From: Doris montereyensis | Taxonomy: Eukaryota > Mollusca > Gastropoda > Nudibranchia > Dorididae | Assembly (NCBI GenBank): GCA_037039925.1 | Contig: JAXRKP010001455.1 | Coordinates: 1-64,000 of the forward strand | Direction of reading: 5' to 3' | Length of the DNA stretch: 64,000 bases | Shown here: in pieces, positions 1 through 11,225 of the stretch | Numbering within the stretch: the stretch's first letter is position 1 | How the letters are laid out: every line of letters starts with the position of its first letter | Notes under the pieces: model-generated | What the model was told of the DNA's origin: nothing | Database searches by the model: none | Seen by the model: the letters and a program-made list of their open reading frames with translations, nothing else | Position numbers and translations under genes: made by a program

Positions 1-440
1 ACCAATTTGTTATTTGAGGAAAAACAACCAATTTGTTATTTTGAGGAAACTACAACCAATTTGTTGTTTGAGGAAACTACAACCAATGTGTTATTTGAGG
101 AAACTACAACCACTCTGTTATTTGAGGAGTCTACAACCAATTTGTTATTTGAGGAAAAAACAACCACTCTGTTATTTGAGGAAACTACAACCAATTTGTT
201 ATTTGGAAACAACAACCAATTTGGTGATCATAAATATTTTTGTGAAACAACAACCAATTTGTTTATCATAAATATGTTTGAGAAAACTACAACTAATTTG
301 TTTATCATAAATATTTTGAGGAAACTACAACCAATTTGTTTATCATAAATATGTTTGAGGAAACTACAACCAATTTGTTTATCATAAATATTTTTGTAAA
401 ACTACAACTAATTTGTTTATCATAAATATGTTTGAGGAAA
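1..440. repeat. minisatellite, 27 bp then 39 bp units
   Basis: Tandem units built on gaggaaactacaaccaattt. From the window edge to about 215 the period is 27 bp. From about 215 to 440 it is about 39-41 bp, because each unit gains an internal tttatcataaatat segment. Both periods are multiples of three, so a long LFEETTTN-like frame stays open by chance; I see no gene. The array continues beyond the window start. Confidence 0.9.
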
Positions 441-1077
441 GTACAGTATGTTTCACTAAAAACAAAGTGAACCATTATATAAATGTGAATAACTTCTTAA
501 CAACACGACCAATAGCCAAACATTATGAAGACAATAAACTTCAGGTATAATATACATTTTGATAAATATAAGTCTTGTTTGATAAAAAAATGCCGGAACA
601 ATGAAAGTCACGTAATTAGTCAAAAGTGGTACATTTTTCAACTGGCAACATGTCTGTAAATAATTTGAAACAACATGTGATAAACATGAAAACTGTCAAA
701 AACCATTACATTGATTTTAAAACCCATCAAGGTGAATACTTAAACGTTTTTCAATATGCAACAAGCCAATCAAAAATGGTTGACTTGTTTGCGAGACTAG
801 TTGATTATCGCCATCCTCAACGATATCTTCGTCGATCACCGACTACTGGCAGTGAACAACATCGTTCCTCATTCATCGGATCTTAGTATAGTCCATTGGA
901 TTTTCTTCCTATACGTGGCTTTTTGAAAACCAGTGTGTATAGAAATCGTCCAAAGAATTTATTTGAACTGAAACAAGAAATAGAAGAGTTTGTAAAGACA
1001 GTAACACCTGAGATGTGCACACGCACAATTGAACACTCTTGAGAGACGAGTGAAACTCTGCCAACAGCAGAAATTAC
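441..1077. other. no recognised gene or repeat
   Basis: AT-rich unique-looking sequence. Short open frames exist (for example 626-886 on +) but none has splice signals or recognisable protein motifs. I see nothing I can name here. Confidence 0.5.
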
Positions 1078-1440
1078 GTCATTTCTTTAAACCACTGGTA
1101 AGTCGACCATTTTTAATTGACTTGCTAATAACAGCAGAAATTACGTCATTTCAAGCAATTTTCTTTAAACCACTGGTAAGTCGACCATTTTTAATTGACT
1201 TGCTAATAACAGCAGAAATTACGTCATTTCAAGCAATTTTCTTTAAACCACTGGTAAGTCGACCATTTTTAATTGACTTGTTAATAACAGCAGAAATTAC
1301 ATCATTTCAAGCAATTTTCTTTAAACCACTGGTAAGTCGACCATTTTTAATTGACTTGTTAATAACAACAGAAATTACGTCATTTCAAGCAATTTTCCTT
1401 AAACCACTGGTAAGTCGACCATTTTTAATTGACTTGTTAA
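1078..1440. repeat. 78 bp tandem repeat, about 4.6 copies
   Basis: Units recur every 78 bp and contain ccactggtaagtcgaccat and gaaattacgtcatttcaag. Divergence between copies is only a few substitutions, so the array is young or homogenised. Since 78 is a multiple of three, a 138-codon frame is open through it (repeating FKPLVSRPFLIDLLI), but nothing else suggests coding. Every unit holds a strong 5' splice consensus (CTG|GTAAGT) and a CRE-like TTACGTCA. Confidence 0.93.
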
Positions 1441-1825
1441 TATAGAAAAGGTTTGAATGTTCACGTTGATGGGTTTCTCAATCATTTTCACGGTTTTCAA
1501 ATGGTTTCATCGAACCCATGATTATGACTTGTTGCTGTTTCAACTTTTTCACAGAAATGTTGAAAACTGAAAAATGTACCCTCTTTTTTTATTGTGGGAC
1601 TTTGATTTTATTCCGGGAAATATATCAAACAAAATCATGTTTATCAAAATGTATAAAACTGAAGTTTATTGTTTTAAAAATGTTTGCTATTGGCCACTTT
1701 GTTGTGAAATTATTAACATTTATATTGGTTCCGTTTTGGGTTTTGTTTTAATACAGTAATGGATCTATTCATTACACACTAAATTTATTTACCTATCTTT
1801 CAATATCGATTGAGTTAATACATGC
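1441..1825. other. no recognised feature
   Basis: AT-rich sequence with two overlapping short open frames (1518-1759) that carry no recognisable domain, signal or splice context. It ends at the SINE head. Confidence 0.5.
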
Positions 1826-2123
1826 AGTGGCGCAGGTGGCCTAGTGGTAAGGCTGACAGATGTATCATCAAAAAGCCCCATGTTTGAATCCCGGCAAAGC
1901 TAGCTCCGACGTTGAGTTCCTTTCGAACAAACACTTAACATGCATTTTCCTCATTCGACCCAGGTGTAAATAGGTACAAGCACTCGCTTGGTAGTAAAAA
2001 CCTACGTCAGACCAGTATCCTGTCCAGGAGGTGGTTTTAATCACTTGTTCTGCTTCACGCTACAGAAACCAGGACATGCTCCGGCTCTATAGACCATAGT
2101 GGCCTTGAAGGAATTTTTCTTAA
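1826..2123 (+). mobile_element. tRNA-derived SINE, family A, near full length
   Basis: A tRNA-like head has an A box (ggtggcctagtggtaaggc) and a B box (gtttgaatccc). The body has the family's conserved blocks: acttaacatgcattttcc, acccaggtgtaaataggta, a caggaggtg block, a tctgcttcacgctac block and a tail ending ggccttgaaggaat. This family occurs about nine times in this window. RNA polymerase III transcription and LINE-assisted mobilisation are inferred from the family type. Confidence 0.88.
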
Positions 2124-2139
2124 AAATACGTGTACAAAT

Positions 2140-2245
2140 TATATATATATATTCATCTATCCATCTATTTATATATATATATATATATATATCTGTCTGT
2201 CTATCTATCTATCTATCTATTATGTATCTATACATCTGTCTATAT
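2140..2245. repeat. (TA)n / (TATC)n microsatellite
   Basis: Mixed TA dinucleotide and ATCT tetranucleotide runs lie directly downstream of the SINE tail. Confidence 0.9.
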
Positions 2246-2411
2246 GAAACTGATTGTGTTTTATCTTTAACATGAATTGCCTGAAAAGGACAATAAAGAT
2301 TTGTTATTATTACTCTTTTCCAATCGTACTGATTGTTCCTAATGTCAGAGATGCAATGCCTCAGATTCCACCTTCATAACTATCTAATTATACATTGTAT
2401 TGTCCGTGTGC

Positions 2412-2460
2412 CATGTAAGTACTGCACACACACCCCCCCCCCCCCCTCCCCCACACACAC
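2412..2460. repeat. poly-C flanked by CA runs
   Basis: A run of about 15 C lies between short CA repeats. It is strand-asymmetric low-complexity sequence. Confidence 0.85.
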
Positions 2461-2617
2461 AACTGTAGTAAAACTACGTGTAACTGATAATTGAAAAACT
2501 TACGTTGATCCTTCATTGATGTGTTCCCCATGCCAAAAAACCTGCAAGGAAAAAACAAACATGGAAAGACTTTTAGGTTGAGCATGACGTTGTTTTTCTC
2601 TCTGCATTCGATTGGAA

Positions 2618-2725
2618 CTTAATGTCTACACCAGAATAACTTAATGTCTACACCAGAATAACTTAATGTCTACACCAGAATAACTTAATGTCTACACCAG
2701 AATAACTTAATGTCTACCTCAGAAT
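2618..2725. repeat. 22 bp tandem repeat, about 5 copies
   Basis: Near-identical copies of aacttaatgtctacaccaga plus two bases. The last copy diverges (ctacctcagaatac). It abuts the LINE-end remnant that follows. Confidence 0.9.
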
Positions 2726-2729
2726 ACGA

Positions 2730-3065
2730 ATCAGCGTGAATCCCCAAACACATAAGAGAAATAGAATCAACTGAGATATTTAAGAAACAACTTAAAACCC
2801 ACATATTTTCCACACATTCATAAAACCCACACATATTCACATTTCTCACTGCTGGCATAAATATAGCTCAATGATGTCAACGGTCTTTTGTATTATCATC
2901 CTATGCTTTGGAATATGTTTATTATGCGTAACGTGTATATTGCGTTGGTGTGTGTAAATTATATCTGTATATATCTTGATTTATAATGTTTATCCATGTT
3001 TGGGCGCTCTGAGCTTGATATATATCGGGGTAGGGCGCTATGCAAGAACTATTTATTATTATCAT
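2730..3065 (+). mobile_element. 3' remnant of an L2/CR1-like LINE
   Basis: A frame near 2760-2815 reads STEIFKKQLKTHIFST, which resembles the last residues of L2/CR1-type ORF2 proteins (the fKkkLKTylF motif). It is followed by an AT-rich 3' UTR, a gggcgct...gggcgctatgc block and a terminal TATTATTATC-type simple repeat, the usual 3' end of this LINE group. The reverse transcriptase part is absent, so the copy is strongly 5'-truncated. Confidence 0.55.
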
Positions 3066-3125
3066 TATTTATTATGAGGGCAACTCACAGCACAAATAAT
3101 AGAAGGTAACCATGTTGTAAGTAGA

Positions 3126-3404
3126 GATCCTTCAATGCCATCACAGTCCATACAACCGGGTTTATCTCGGTTTTAACAGCGTTAAGCGGAACAGGTAATA
3201 CCAATCACCTCCCGGATAGGACGCTAGTCTGACACAGGATTTTTTACTCTAAGCTAGTGCGTGTACCCATTTGCACCTGGGTTGAGTGGGGGAAATGAAT
3301 GTTAAGCGTTTTTTTTCCCAAGGAACACGTCGGGCCTAGCTTGGCTAGGATTAGATCCCTGGACCTCATGATCCCAGTAGCGCAGCCTAACCACTCGGCC
3401 ACCA
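3126..3404 (-). mobile_element. SINE family A copy, minus strand
   Basis: Read on the minus strand it has the tRNA-like head (ggtggccgagtggttaggct), the ccaaggaacacaacg-type block, the acccaggtgcaaatgggta core and the gcttaacgct/ggaacaggt tail blocks. The order matches the copy at 38.9 kb. It has moderate divergence and a mutated B box. Confidence 0.85.
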
Positions 3405-4560
3405 AGCAAATCTGGACGGACGTCATGCCGCCCCCACTCGATAAGCCAGAATGTTGAAATGTGGCCCAGACTAACTTAAATAGTTGTGAGCCAAGTTTTG
3501 TGTTTGTGTATAGAGTAGTGGAGTTCCCGCGATGTCGTGGCTAAGATAAACACATCCTAGTATTCATCGTCCTCGTCTTCTTCTTTTTCTCTTCTTTTTT
3601 CTTCTTCTGCTCCTCCATCCCTCCTTTTTGCTTTTCTTCTTCTTCTCTGTCTTTTTTTCTTCATCTTTTCTGGCTGTAGTTGATTTCGTTATGTTGTTTT
3701 AATATCGGGTTGTAAGTATCGTCGTTTCTGATTTTCCTTTTTAGGATTCACCATAATGTCTCATACTCGGAGAATTTATATAGAATTTAGATGTGTGGAA
3801 GGACTCCCATAGACGGGCACACACTAAACAATGACTATCACCATCACTGAAAACGTTTCCCCACCCATACCTGCCCCACCACCTCCCAGGCAAAGCTAGC
3901 TCCCTTCCAACTTCCACTTCCAATCAATGACCTCCTATGACTGGCTATCGAGGCCTTGGCTCATCCCAACAAAAATCACATCGTGTGCCGGGCTGAAGGA
4001 GTTCTCCCATTAGATCGATATATAATGAAATGCACCATGTCTTCAAGATTGTATCAATCTAGAGCTAGAAATATAGTGAAAGGGATACAGATAAATCTAG
4101 ATGTATGATTTAGATAGAGGCATAATTAAATAATACTCAACACTTTTGAGTCTACAAATATAATTTTCGGACTTTTGTAATGCTCTAGTCTACTTCTTTA
4201 CGCTTCGAAGCAACAATTTCCGTAGAGTCAATAAAAAAAGTATCAGAATACACTGAACGGGAACAAAGCTAATTTGGTTCATTAATTACACGATAATTAA
4301 GTAGAGCTATATGGATTTGAAAATGTAGGATCATACTTGAAGCTCATACATGAAAAGAACATCGACATCACTGCCAATGACACTCCACCACGACTTGAAA
4401 AATTATACAAAATATACAAACACCCAGCTTCAGGAACAGCGAAACCTAAATGGAAAAGACACAAACATGCGAGCACAACTGAAAACAGAAAAAGGCCTAC
4501 TTGCTTTGAAGAAACATGATCGATCCCAACAGACGCTATCAAACTAATTATCAACAAGCT
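3405..4560. other. no recognised gene; pyrimidine-rich patch
   Basis: Mostly unique AT-rich sequence. A TC-rich patch (ttcttcttcttc-like) lies at about 3565-3665. Two overlapping + frames at 4337-4547 look weakly coding (lysine-rich, no stops), but I find no splice context or motif and do not call them. Confidence 0.5.
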
Positions 4561-4803
4561 TCTTTACGTCAAGCATTAACAGAATACACAGTATAATAAA
4601 ATCGGCAAGCATTAAGCCAGAATACACAGTATAATAAAAATGGCAGAATACACAGTATAATAAAATATGGCAACAGAGCATCAAAGATTCTTTACGTCAA
4701 GCATTAAGTCAGAATACACAGTATAATAAAATACGCAAGCATTAAGCCACTTTATAATACTACTACATTAAGCCAGAATACACAGTATAATAAAATATGG
4801 CAA
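4561..4803. repeat. irregular tandem repeat, about 40-50 bp units
   Basis: About five imperfect copies of agaatacacagtataataaa with variable joins (aagcattaagcc, atatggcaa, tttacgtcaagc). Period and content are uneven, unlike the clean arrays elsewhere. A last fragment reappears after the first CTA run (4862-4890). Confidence 0.8.
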
Positions 4804-4914
4804 GCTACTACTACTACTACTACTACTAAACTACTACACTACTACTACTACTATAATACTTGTCAGAATGTATAATAAAATACGTCAAACGTCTTTGTTG
4901 ACTACGAGGCCATT

Positions 4915-5012
<98 letters not shown>
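4804..5012. repeat. (CTA)n microsatellite
   Basis: Two CTA trinucleotide runs, the second about 98 bp and nearly perfect, are separated by a fragment of the preceding irregular repeat. The apparent poly-valine frame on the minus strand is an artefact of the repeat. Confidence 0.95.
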
Positions 5013-5013
<1 letters not shown>

Positions 5014-5948
5014 ATGTTATTATAATGATGTGAACAAACGACAAACTATAATGATAGATCTAGCTTCGCATTGGTCAAAACGATTAAACTAAAAGAAGAA
5101 GACTAAAACCGGTCGAAACGAACCATGGTGAACAGGCAGGTAGTACATGTACATCGATGTAACCGGCTCAGAATATGCATATAATTAGGCGGAGATTATT
5201 TGGGACATATTCCCAGGAGAGATGAGAAACTACCAACGCAAACAGCAATGAATGCGTACCCGGTACTACTTTAGTGCTTGTAATATCTCGCCGGAAAGTA
5301 AACGCCTAGCATTATCACAACGTTTTGAAAAAGGAATACACTTCCTTCCATCCACTGTGAAGAAGGAAGAAAACGTATTTGCAAGATCGAACAGACACCG
5401 TGGATACAATGACGTGCGATAGTAAATCATGTCATGCATGGGTGCATTATAAAAATTCAGGTGGTGATTTTCTTAAATTCCCCGAATTTCCCCCAATGAC
5501 CCAATTGTTAGTTAGAAAAAGAATGCAAGACAGCTTTTCAAGAAACTCATTCCTTAACCAGCCAACATAGTTGTTCTCCAGGATTTGGTTTAAATTGACA
5601 CCATTTTGACCGAATAAAGAAAACAACATCCCACCATAAAAACCGCACGAGGAGTGACAAATATAGCCATGAATCCAACACGGTAAACATCAAAATCAAC
5701 CAGAGTTGAAATGATGAACGCCCATTGGTTGATATTCTAAAAAAAACGCCTAATAAATTATGTATCATCATTACCTTGTCGTTATTGTGTTGCTGTGGTT
5801 GCTTTTGGGTTGTTGTTGATTTAAATTTATTTACATTGATCTTTGACGGGGAGTAATACATTGATTAATTAAATTCTCTCTCCCCAGAGGTAACGGGCAT
5901 TGAAGGACCAGAAGCTCCCGCCGTCAAGGTGGGTGGGGGGGATAGATA
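5013..5948. other. no recognised gene
   Basis: AT-rich, unique-looking. Short overlapping frames at 5379-5861 lack splice or domain evidence. A small taacgggcattgaagga block near 5890 resembles the SINE family A tail but is too short to call. Confidence 0.45.
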
Positions 5949-6165
<217 letters not shown>

Positions 6166-6307
6166 CTGCCACCCTAGAAGTCCAGTGAATAAGCAAGGGG
6201 CACCCCCCCCCAGAAGAAAACGAGGAATTCAACACTTTATTTATTTTTGATCTTTTAAAACCTTATCAGATCGAGTCGGTCAGCGTCCGTGTGCACCGGT
6301 TTGCGAC

Positions 6308-7150
6308 TAAGTGGATAAGACTGACACAGACAATAGCATATTATTTGTAATGATTCATTCTAAGTGGACAAGACTGACACAGACAATAGCATAGTATTTG
6401 TAATGATTCATTCTAAGTGGACAAGACTGACACAGACAATAGCATAGTATTTGTAATGAGTCATTCTAAGTGGACAAGACTGACACAGACAATAGCACAG
6501 TATTTGTAATGATTCATTCTAAGTGGACAAGACTGACACAGACAACAGCACAGTATTTGTAATGATTCATTCTAAGTGGACAAGACTGACACAGACAATA
6601 GCACAGTATTTGTAATGATTCATTCTAAGTGGACAAGACTGACACAGACAATAGCATAATATTTGTAATGACTCATTCTAAGTGGACAAGACTGACAATA
6701 CAGACAATAGTAATGACTCATTCTAAGTGGACAAGACTGACACAGACAATAGCACAGTATTTGTAATGATTCATTCTAAGTGGACAAGAATGACAAAGAC
6801 AATAGCATAGCATTTGTAATGATTCATTCTAAGTGAACAAGAATGACACAGACAATAGCATATCATTTGTAATGATTCATTCTAAGTGGACAAGAATGAC
6901 ACAGACAATATCATAATATTTGTAATGATTCATTCTAAGTGGACAAGAATGACACAGACAATAGCACGGTATTTGTAATGATTCATTCTAAGTGGACAAG
7001 AATGACACAGACAATAGCATAATATTTGTAATGATTCATTCTAAGTGGACAAGACTGACACAGACAATAGCATAGTATTTGTAATGATTCATTCTAAGTG
7101 GACAAGAATGACACAGACAATAGCATAATATTTGTAATGATTCATTCATT
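6308..7150. repeat. 53 bp tandem repeat, about 16 copies
   Basis: Units contain attctaagtggacaagactg, acacagacaatagcat and tatttgtaatgattc. Variants form local blocks (gactgac early, gaatgac late), showing stepwise amplification. One unit near 6690-6730 is shortened. The right edge passes directly into a sequence that looks like a LINE 3' tail read on the minus strand. Confidence 0.94.
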
Positions 7151-7435
7151 TATAAAGGGCATAAATCAATCTAAGTGCTCTAAGACGCTGAGGGAAAAAA
7201 CCGTTTCATGTACAAACAAACAACAAATAAAAAATTCATAAACAGTATTGGAGAAAGTATGGAAGTAAAAAAAGGTAGTACAGTTACATAAACAAATATT
7301 AGAATCACAATAATTTGATGAAGTGGACAACATAATTTTTACAACTTCAGATGTTGGTTTATAATGGATATTTTCCTTTTATCTTAGGGGGAAATACTAA
7401 TTCTTAACATGCTTTCTAGAAAATATAACAAGGTT
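7150..7435 (-). mobile_element. possible LINE 3' UTR and tail
   Basis: On the minus strand the end reads cttagagcacttagattgat followed by tatgccctttataaatgaat and then ATGAATC repeats. That is the style of 3' terminus seen in L2-like LINEs (a gcgcttagat/tttataaatg block ending in a short tandem repeat). The rest is AT-rich and non-coding. No protein part is visible, so the call rests on the 3' end only. Confidence 0.35.
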
Positions 7436-8932
7436 TGAGCCCGAGCAGTTAGGCTGCCGGATTGGGGATCAGGTGGTCCCCGGCTTGAATCCTAGTATTT
7501 AGTCTCAACCCAGATGTAAATGGGTACAACAACATGCATTTCCCATCACAACGCAGATGTAAATGGGTACAACAACATGCATTTCCCATCTCAACCCAGA
7601 TGTAAATGAGTACAACAACATGCATTTCCCATCTCAAACCAGATGTAAATGGGTACAACAACATGCATTTCCCATCTCAACCCAGATGTAAATGGGTACA
7701 ACAACATGCATTTCCCATGTCAACCCAGATGTAAATGGGTACAACAACATGCATTTCCCATGTCAACCCAGGTGTAAATGGGTACAACAACATGCATTTC
7801 CCATCTCAAACCAGATGTAAATGGGTACAACAACATGCATTTCCCATCTCAACCCATGTGTAAATGAGTACAACAACATGAATTTCCCATGTCAAGCCAG
7901 ATGTAAATGGGTACAACAACATGCATTTCCCATGTCAAACCAGATGTAAATGGGTACAACAACATGCATTTCCCATCTCGGCCTAGGTGTACATAAGTAC
8001 AACAACATGCATTTCCCATGTCAAGCAGATGTAAATGGGTACAACAACATGCATTTCCCATGTCAAACCAGATGTAAATGGGTACAACAACATGCATTTC
8101 CCATATCAACCCAGATGTAAATGGGTACAACAACATGCATTTCCCATCTCAAACCAGATGTAAATGGGTACAACAACATACATTTCCCATCTCGACCCAG
8201 ATGTAAATAAGTACAACAACATGCATTTCCCATCTCAAACCAGATGTAAATGGGTACAACAACATACATTTCCCATCTCAACCAGATGTAAATAAGTACA
8301 ACAACATGCATTTCCCATCTCAAACCAGATGTAAATGGGTACAACAACATGCATTTCCCATCTCAGCCTAGGTGTACATAAGTACAACAACATGCATTTC
8401 CCATGTCAACCCAGATGTAAATGGGTACAACAACATGCATTTCCCATCTCAGCCTAGGTGTACATAAGTACAACAACATGCATTTCTCATCTCAACCTAG
8501 GTGTACATAAGTACAACAACATGCATTTCCCATCTCAAACCAGATGTAAATGGGTACAACAACATGCATTTCCCATCTCAACCCAGATGTAAATAAGTAC
8601 AACGACATGCATTTCCCATGTCAAACCAGATGTAAATGGGTACAATAACATGCATTTCCCATGTCAAACCAGATGTAAATGGGTACAACAACATGCATTT
8701 CCCATCTCAACCCAGATGTAAATGAGTACAACAACATGCATTTCCCATGCCAACCCAGGTGGACTGGGTACAACAACATGCATTTCCCATCTCAACCAGA
8801 TGTAAATGGGTACAACAACATGCATTTCCCATACCCACCCAGGTGTAAATGGGTACAAGCACTAGCGTCCTGCCACCAGGTAGTATTATCACCTGTTCCG
8901 CTTCACGCTATTGACGGCATTGAAGGACCTGT
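7436..8932 (+). mobile_element. SINE family A split by internal 43 bp array
   Basis: The left end has the SINE head (gagcagttaggctgccggat, ggcttgaatcctag). The right end has the rest of the same SINE (cacccaggtgtaaatgggta, caagcactagcg, cacctgttccgcttcacgct, ggcattgaaggacc). Between them the SINE's own central segment has been amplified from one copy to about 31. The head has lost some sequence after the B box. Confidence 0.9.
7506..8860. repeat. 43 bp minisatellite born inside a SINE, about 31 copies
   Basis: The unit joins cccagatgtaaatgggtac and aacaacatgcatttcccatc. Both halves are the adjacent central blocks of SINE family A (cttaacatgcattttcc... and acccaggtgcaaatgggta). Variant units (gcctaggtgtacataagt, cagatgtaaataagt) recur in clusters at 7975-8050, 8365-8520 and 8200-8300. 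Because 43 is not a multiple of three, the CCCTH-type frames seen in it are artefacts. Confidence 0.95.
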
Positions 8933-9040
8933 GTTGTTACTGTCATTCCTTACTTAAAAGATTCGCAAGAGACTGCAAAATAATGAAGTCGTTCGCCCTA
9001 GATCAGACCGCTGCTCTCGGTGAAAGATTTTTTGTTTTTT

Positions 9041-9312
9041 CATTTGATATTACCCATATTCACAACTATGGTGATCTCAGGGGAAAGATTGAATTTTTCA
9101 TTTGATGTTATCCACACTCACAACTATGGTGATCTCAGGGAAAGATTGAATTTTTCATTTGATGTTATCCACACTCACAACTATGGTGATCTCGGGAAAG
9201 ATTGAATTTTTCATTTGATATTACCCATATTCACAACTATGGTGATATCAGGAGAAGATTGAATTTTTCATTTGATGTTATCCACTCACAACTATGGTGA
9301 TCTCAGGGGGAA
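9041..9312. repeat. 57 bp tandem repeat, about 5 copies, from SINE B tail
   Basis: Units contain tgaatttttcatttgat and cacaactatggtgatctc. The second block equals the 3' tail of SINE family B (cacaactaaggtgatctc at 36.98 and 59.2 kb), so the array arose by amplification of the element's end. Confidence 0.9.
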
Positions 9313-9579
9313 GGGGGGTTAATAGGATGTTTAATTTTGCCCGGACTGCCCTGTTAATCTCCAAGGCATCTTCAACGGTCACACACCGGCGCAGAGTGTT
9401 GTGATCTGCACAAGGGACCTTCTCTTTATCGTACGTCTCCGATTGGACTAGGGGTCGATCCACCTACATCAGCCAGGGTGGTAGATTTTACTCGAGAAAA
9501 CGTTTCAACCTGCCAGGGCTTGAACCCACGACCTTTTGGTTGAGGGCCGACACCTTGCCTCTGGATCACCGAGCCCCAT
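9041..9579 (-). mobile_element. tRNA-derived SINE, family B, with amplified tail
   Basis: On the minus strand the head lies at about 9500-9579 and has an A box (ggctcggtgatccagaggca) and a B box (gtgggttcaagccc). The body holds gtggatcgacccctagtcc, a gatcacaacactctg block and a gggcagtccgggcaaaat block. The 3' tail (cacaactatggtgatctc on +) is expanded into the array at 9041-9312. Family B recurs at 16.7, 18.2, 37.0 and 59.2 kb. Confidence 0.85.
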
Positions 9580-10310
9580 CCTATCCATCGGGGAGAAGTT
9601 GCGAAAATTCCCAGGGAATCAAGTCGATATCTTCATGACCTCCTAGGTCAACGTGCCCCTCCTGTTCCGCCACGACGATCAACAACGCCCAACCCCAAAA
9701 ATAACTGGGATTGGGATCTGCTACCTGGTGGCGACCAACAGCAAAGCGGTCCTAGATAATATGGCGCTAAACGAGCTTTGGCCTTGAAAAGGTGTGTGTG
9801 GGAGGGGGAGGGGGCTCCTCTTTACCCAATGTATCTCTGATATGTGCCCGATCGGTGGCGTTAGGTTTCACCTACTGACATAATACTTGCTTACCTTTAA
9901 AGACAGAAATTAAGCTTTCGTCTATCTCGGTAATAATGCGAGTATTGATACCTGTTCCGTTTGCCTAACATAATAAATGTACTATAAATCAAATATGATT
10001 TGCAGCATTTCTGCGGAGCAACGAGGAGGTAATAAATAGGATTTTCTTTTCAGCAGTATAATATCTTTTTATTGGATGAAGAGGGCAAGAATTATTATAA
10101 TTATTTTAAAAAATATAACACCCATCAATTTGTACATTCGTTTCGGCATTTCTTGTCCCTGTTTCACATTTCTCGATTGTTTCTGACCATCTCTCGTTTT
10201 TATTTCTTCCTTTTTCTTAGTTTGCACCACCCCCCCCTTTACATGTCGTGCAGTAGCATCCAATTTCAATTTGCTGAATTTTTGTATCACGACGAACACA
10301 AAAAGTAGCC
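9580..10310. other. no recognised gene; possible unnamed repeat
   Basis: Slightly GC-richer sequence (9600-9780) without stop-free coding evidence, then a TC-rich AT region. A run of nine C lies at about 10230. I can name nothing here. Confidence 0.45.
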
Positions 10311-10454
10311 TATTAGAAGAAGAAGAAGAAGAAGAAGAAGAAGAAGAAGAAGAAGAAGAAGAAGAAGAAGAAGAAGAAGAAGAAGAAGAAGAAGAAGAAA
10401 GAAGAAGAAGAAGAAGAAAAGAAGAAGAAGAAGAAGAAGAAGAAGAAGAAGAAG

Positions 10455-10489
<35 letters not shown>

Positions 10490-10760
10490 AAGAAGAAGAA
10501 GAAGAAGAAGAAGAAGAAGAAGAAGAAGAAGAAGAAGAAGAAGAAGAAGAAGAAGAAGAAGAAGAAGAAGAAGAAGAAGAAGAAGAAGAAGAAGAAGAAG
10601 AAGAAGAAGAAGAAGAAGAAGAAGAAGAAGAAGAAGAAGAAAAAGAAGAAGAAGAAGAAGAAGAAGAAGAAGAAGAAGAAGAAGAAGAAGAAGAAGAAGA
10701 AGAAGAAGAAGAAGAAGAAGAAGAAGAAGAAGAAGAAGAAGAAGAAGAAGAAGAAAAGGA
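10311..10760. repeat. (GAA)n tract, about 450 bp
   Basis: About 145 GAA triplets on the + strand with few interruptions (GTAAGA near 10485, AAAG sites near 10400, 10420 and 10640). It is an uninterrupted purine strand able in principle to form triplex (H-DNA). The poly-Glu/Lys frame on + and the poly-Ser/Leu/Phe frames on - are repeat artefacts. Confidence 0.97.
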
Positions 10761-10914
10761 AGAAAGTGAAGATGAAGAAGAAGCAAGATTACTGAGTGAA
10801 AGAATAATAGGAGAAGTAGCGCCACAAAACGGCCCCTTGGGGGACATGGTGGACACTATCAAACTTCAAATAAAATCTATATACATGTAATGAGACAAGC
10901 ATGTCAAGTTCCTA

Positions 10915-11222
10915 GGAATCTACGTCCAGTGAGCGCATACGAATATATCTACGTCTAGTGAACGCATGTAAAAATACATCTACGTCTAGTGAAAGCATAC
11001 GAATATATCTAGTGAACGTCTAAATGAACGCATACGAATATATCTACGTCTAGTGAACGCATGTAAATACTACCTACGTCTAGTGAAAGCATACGAATAT
11101 ATCTACGTCTAGTGAACGCATCTTATGAATATATCTACGTCTAGTGAAAGCATACGAATATATCTACGTCTAGTGAAAGCATACGAATATATCTACGTCT
11201 AGTGAAAGCATACGAATGTAAC
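10915..11222. repeat. 29 bp tandem repeat, about 10 copies
   Basis: Units of tacgtctagtgaaagcatac plus gaatatatc, with variants (gaacgcatgtaaaaatac). The array ends where the 59 bp array starts. Confidence 0.92.
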
Positions 11223-11225
11223 TAA

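Noticed and set aside
7449..8892. Cysteine-rich HLHL-type repeat proteins on the minus strand
   Set aside because: Frame readings of the 43 bp SINE-derived array; the frame rotates each unit.
10271..10862. Long poly-Glu/Lys, poly-Ser and poly-Leu/Phe open frames
   Set aside because: They are the six readings of one GAA trinucleotide tract with no flanking coding evidence.
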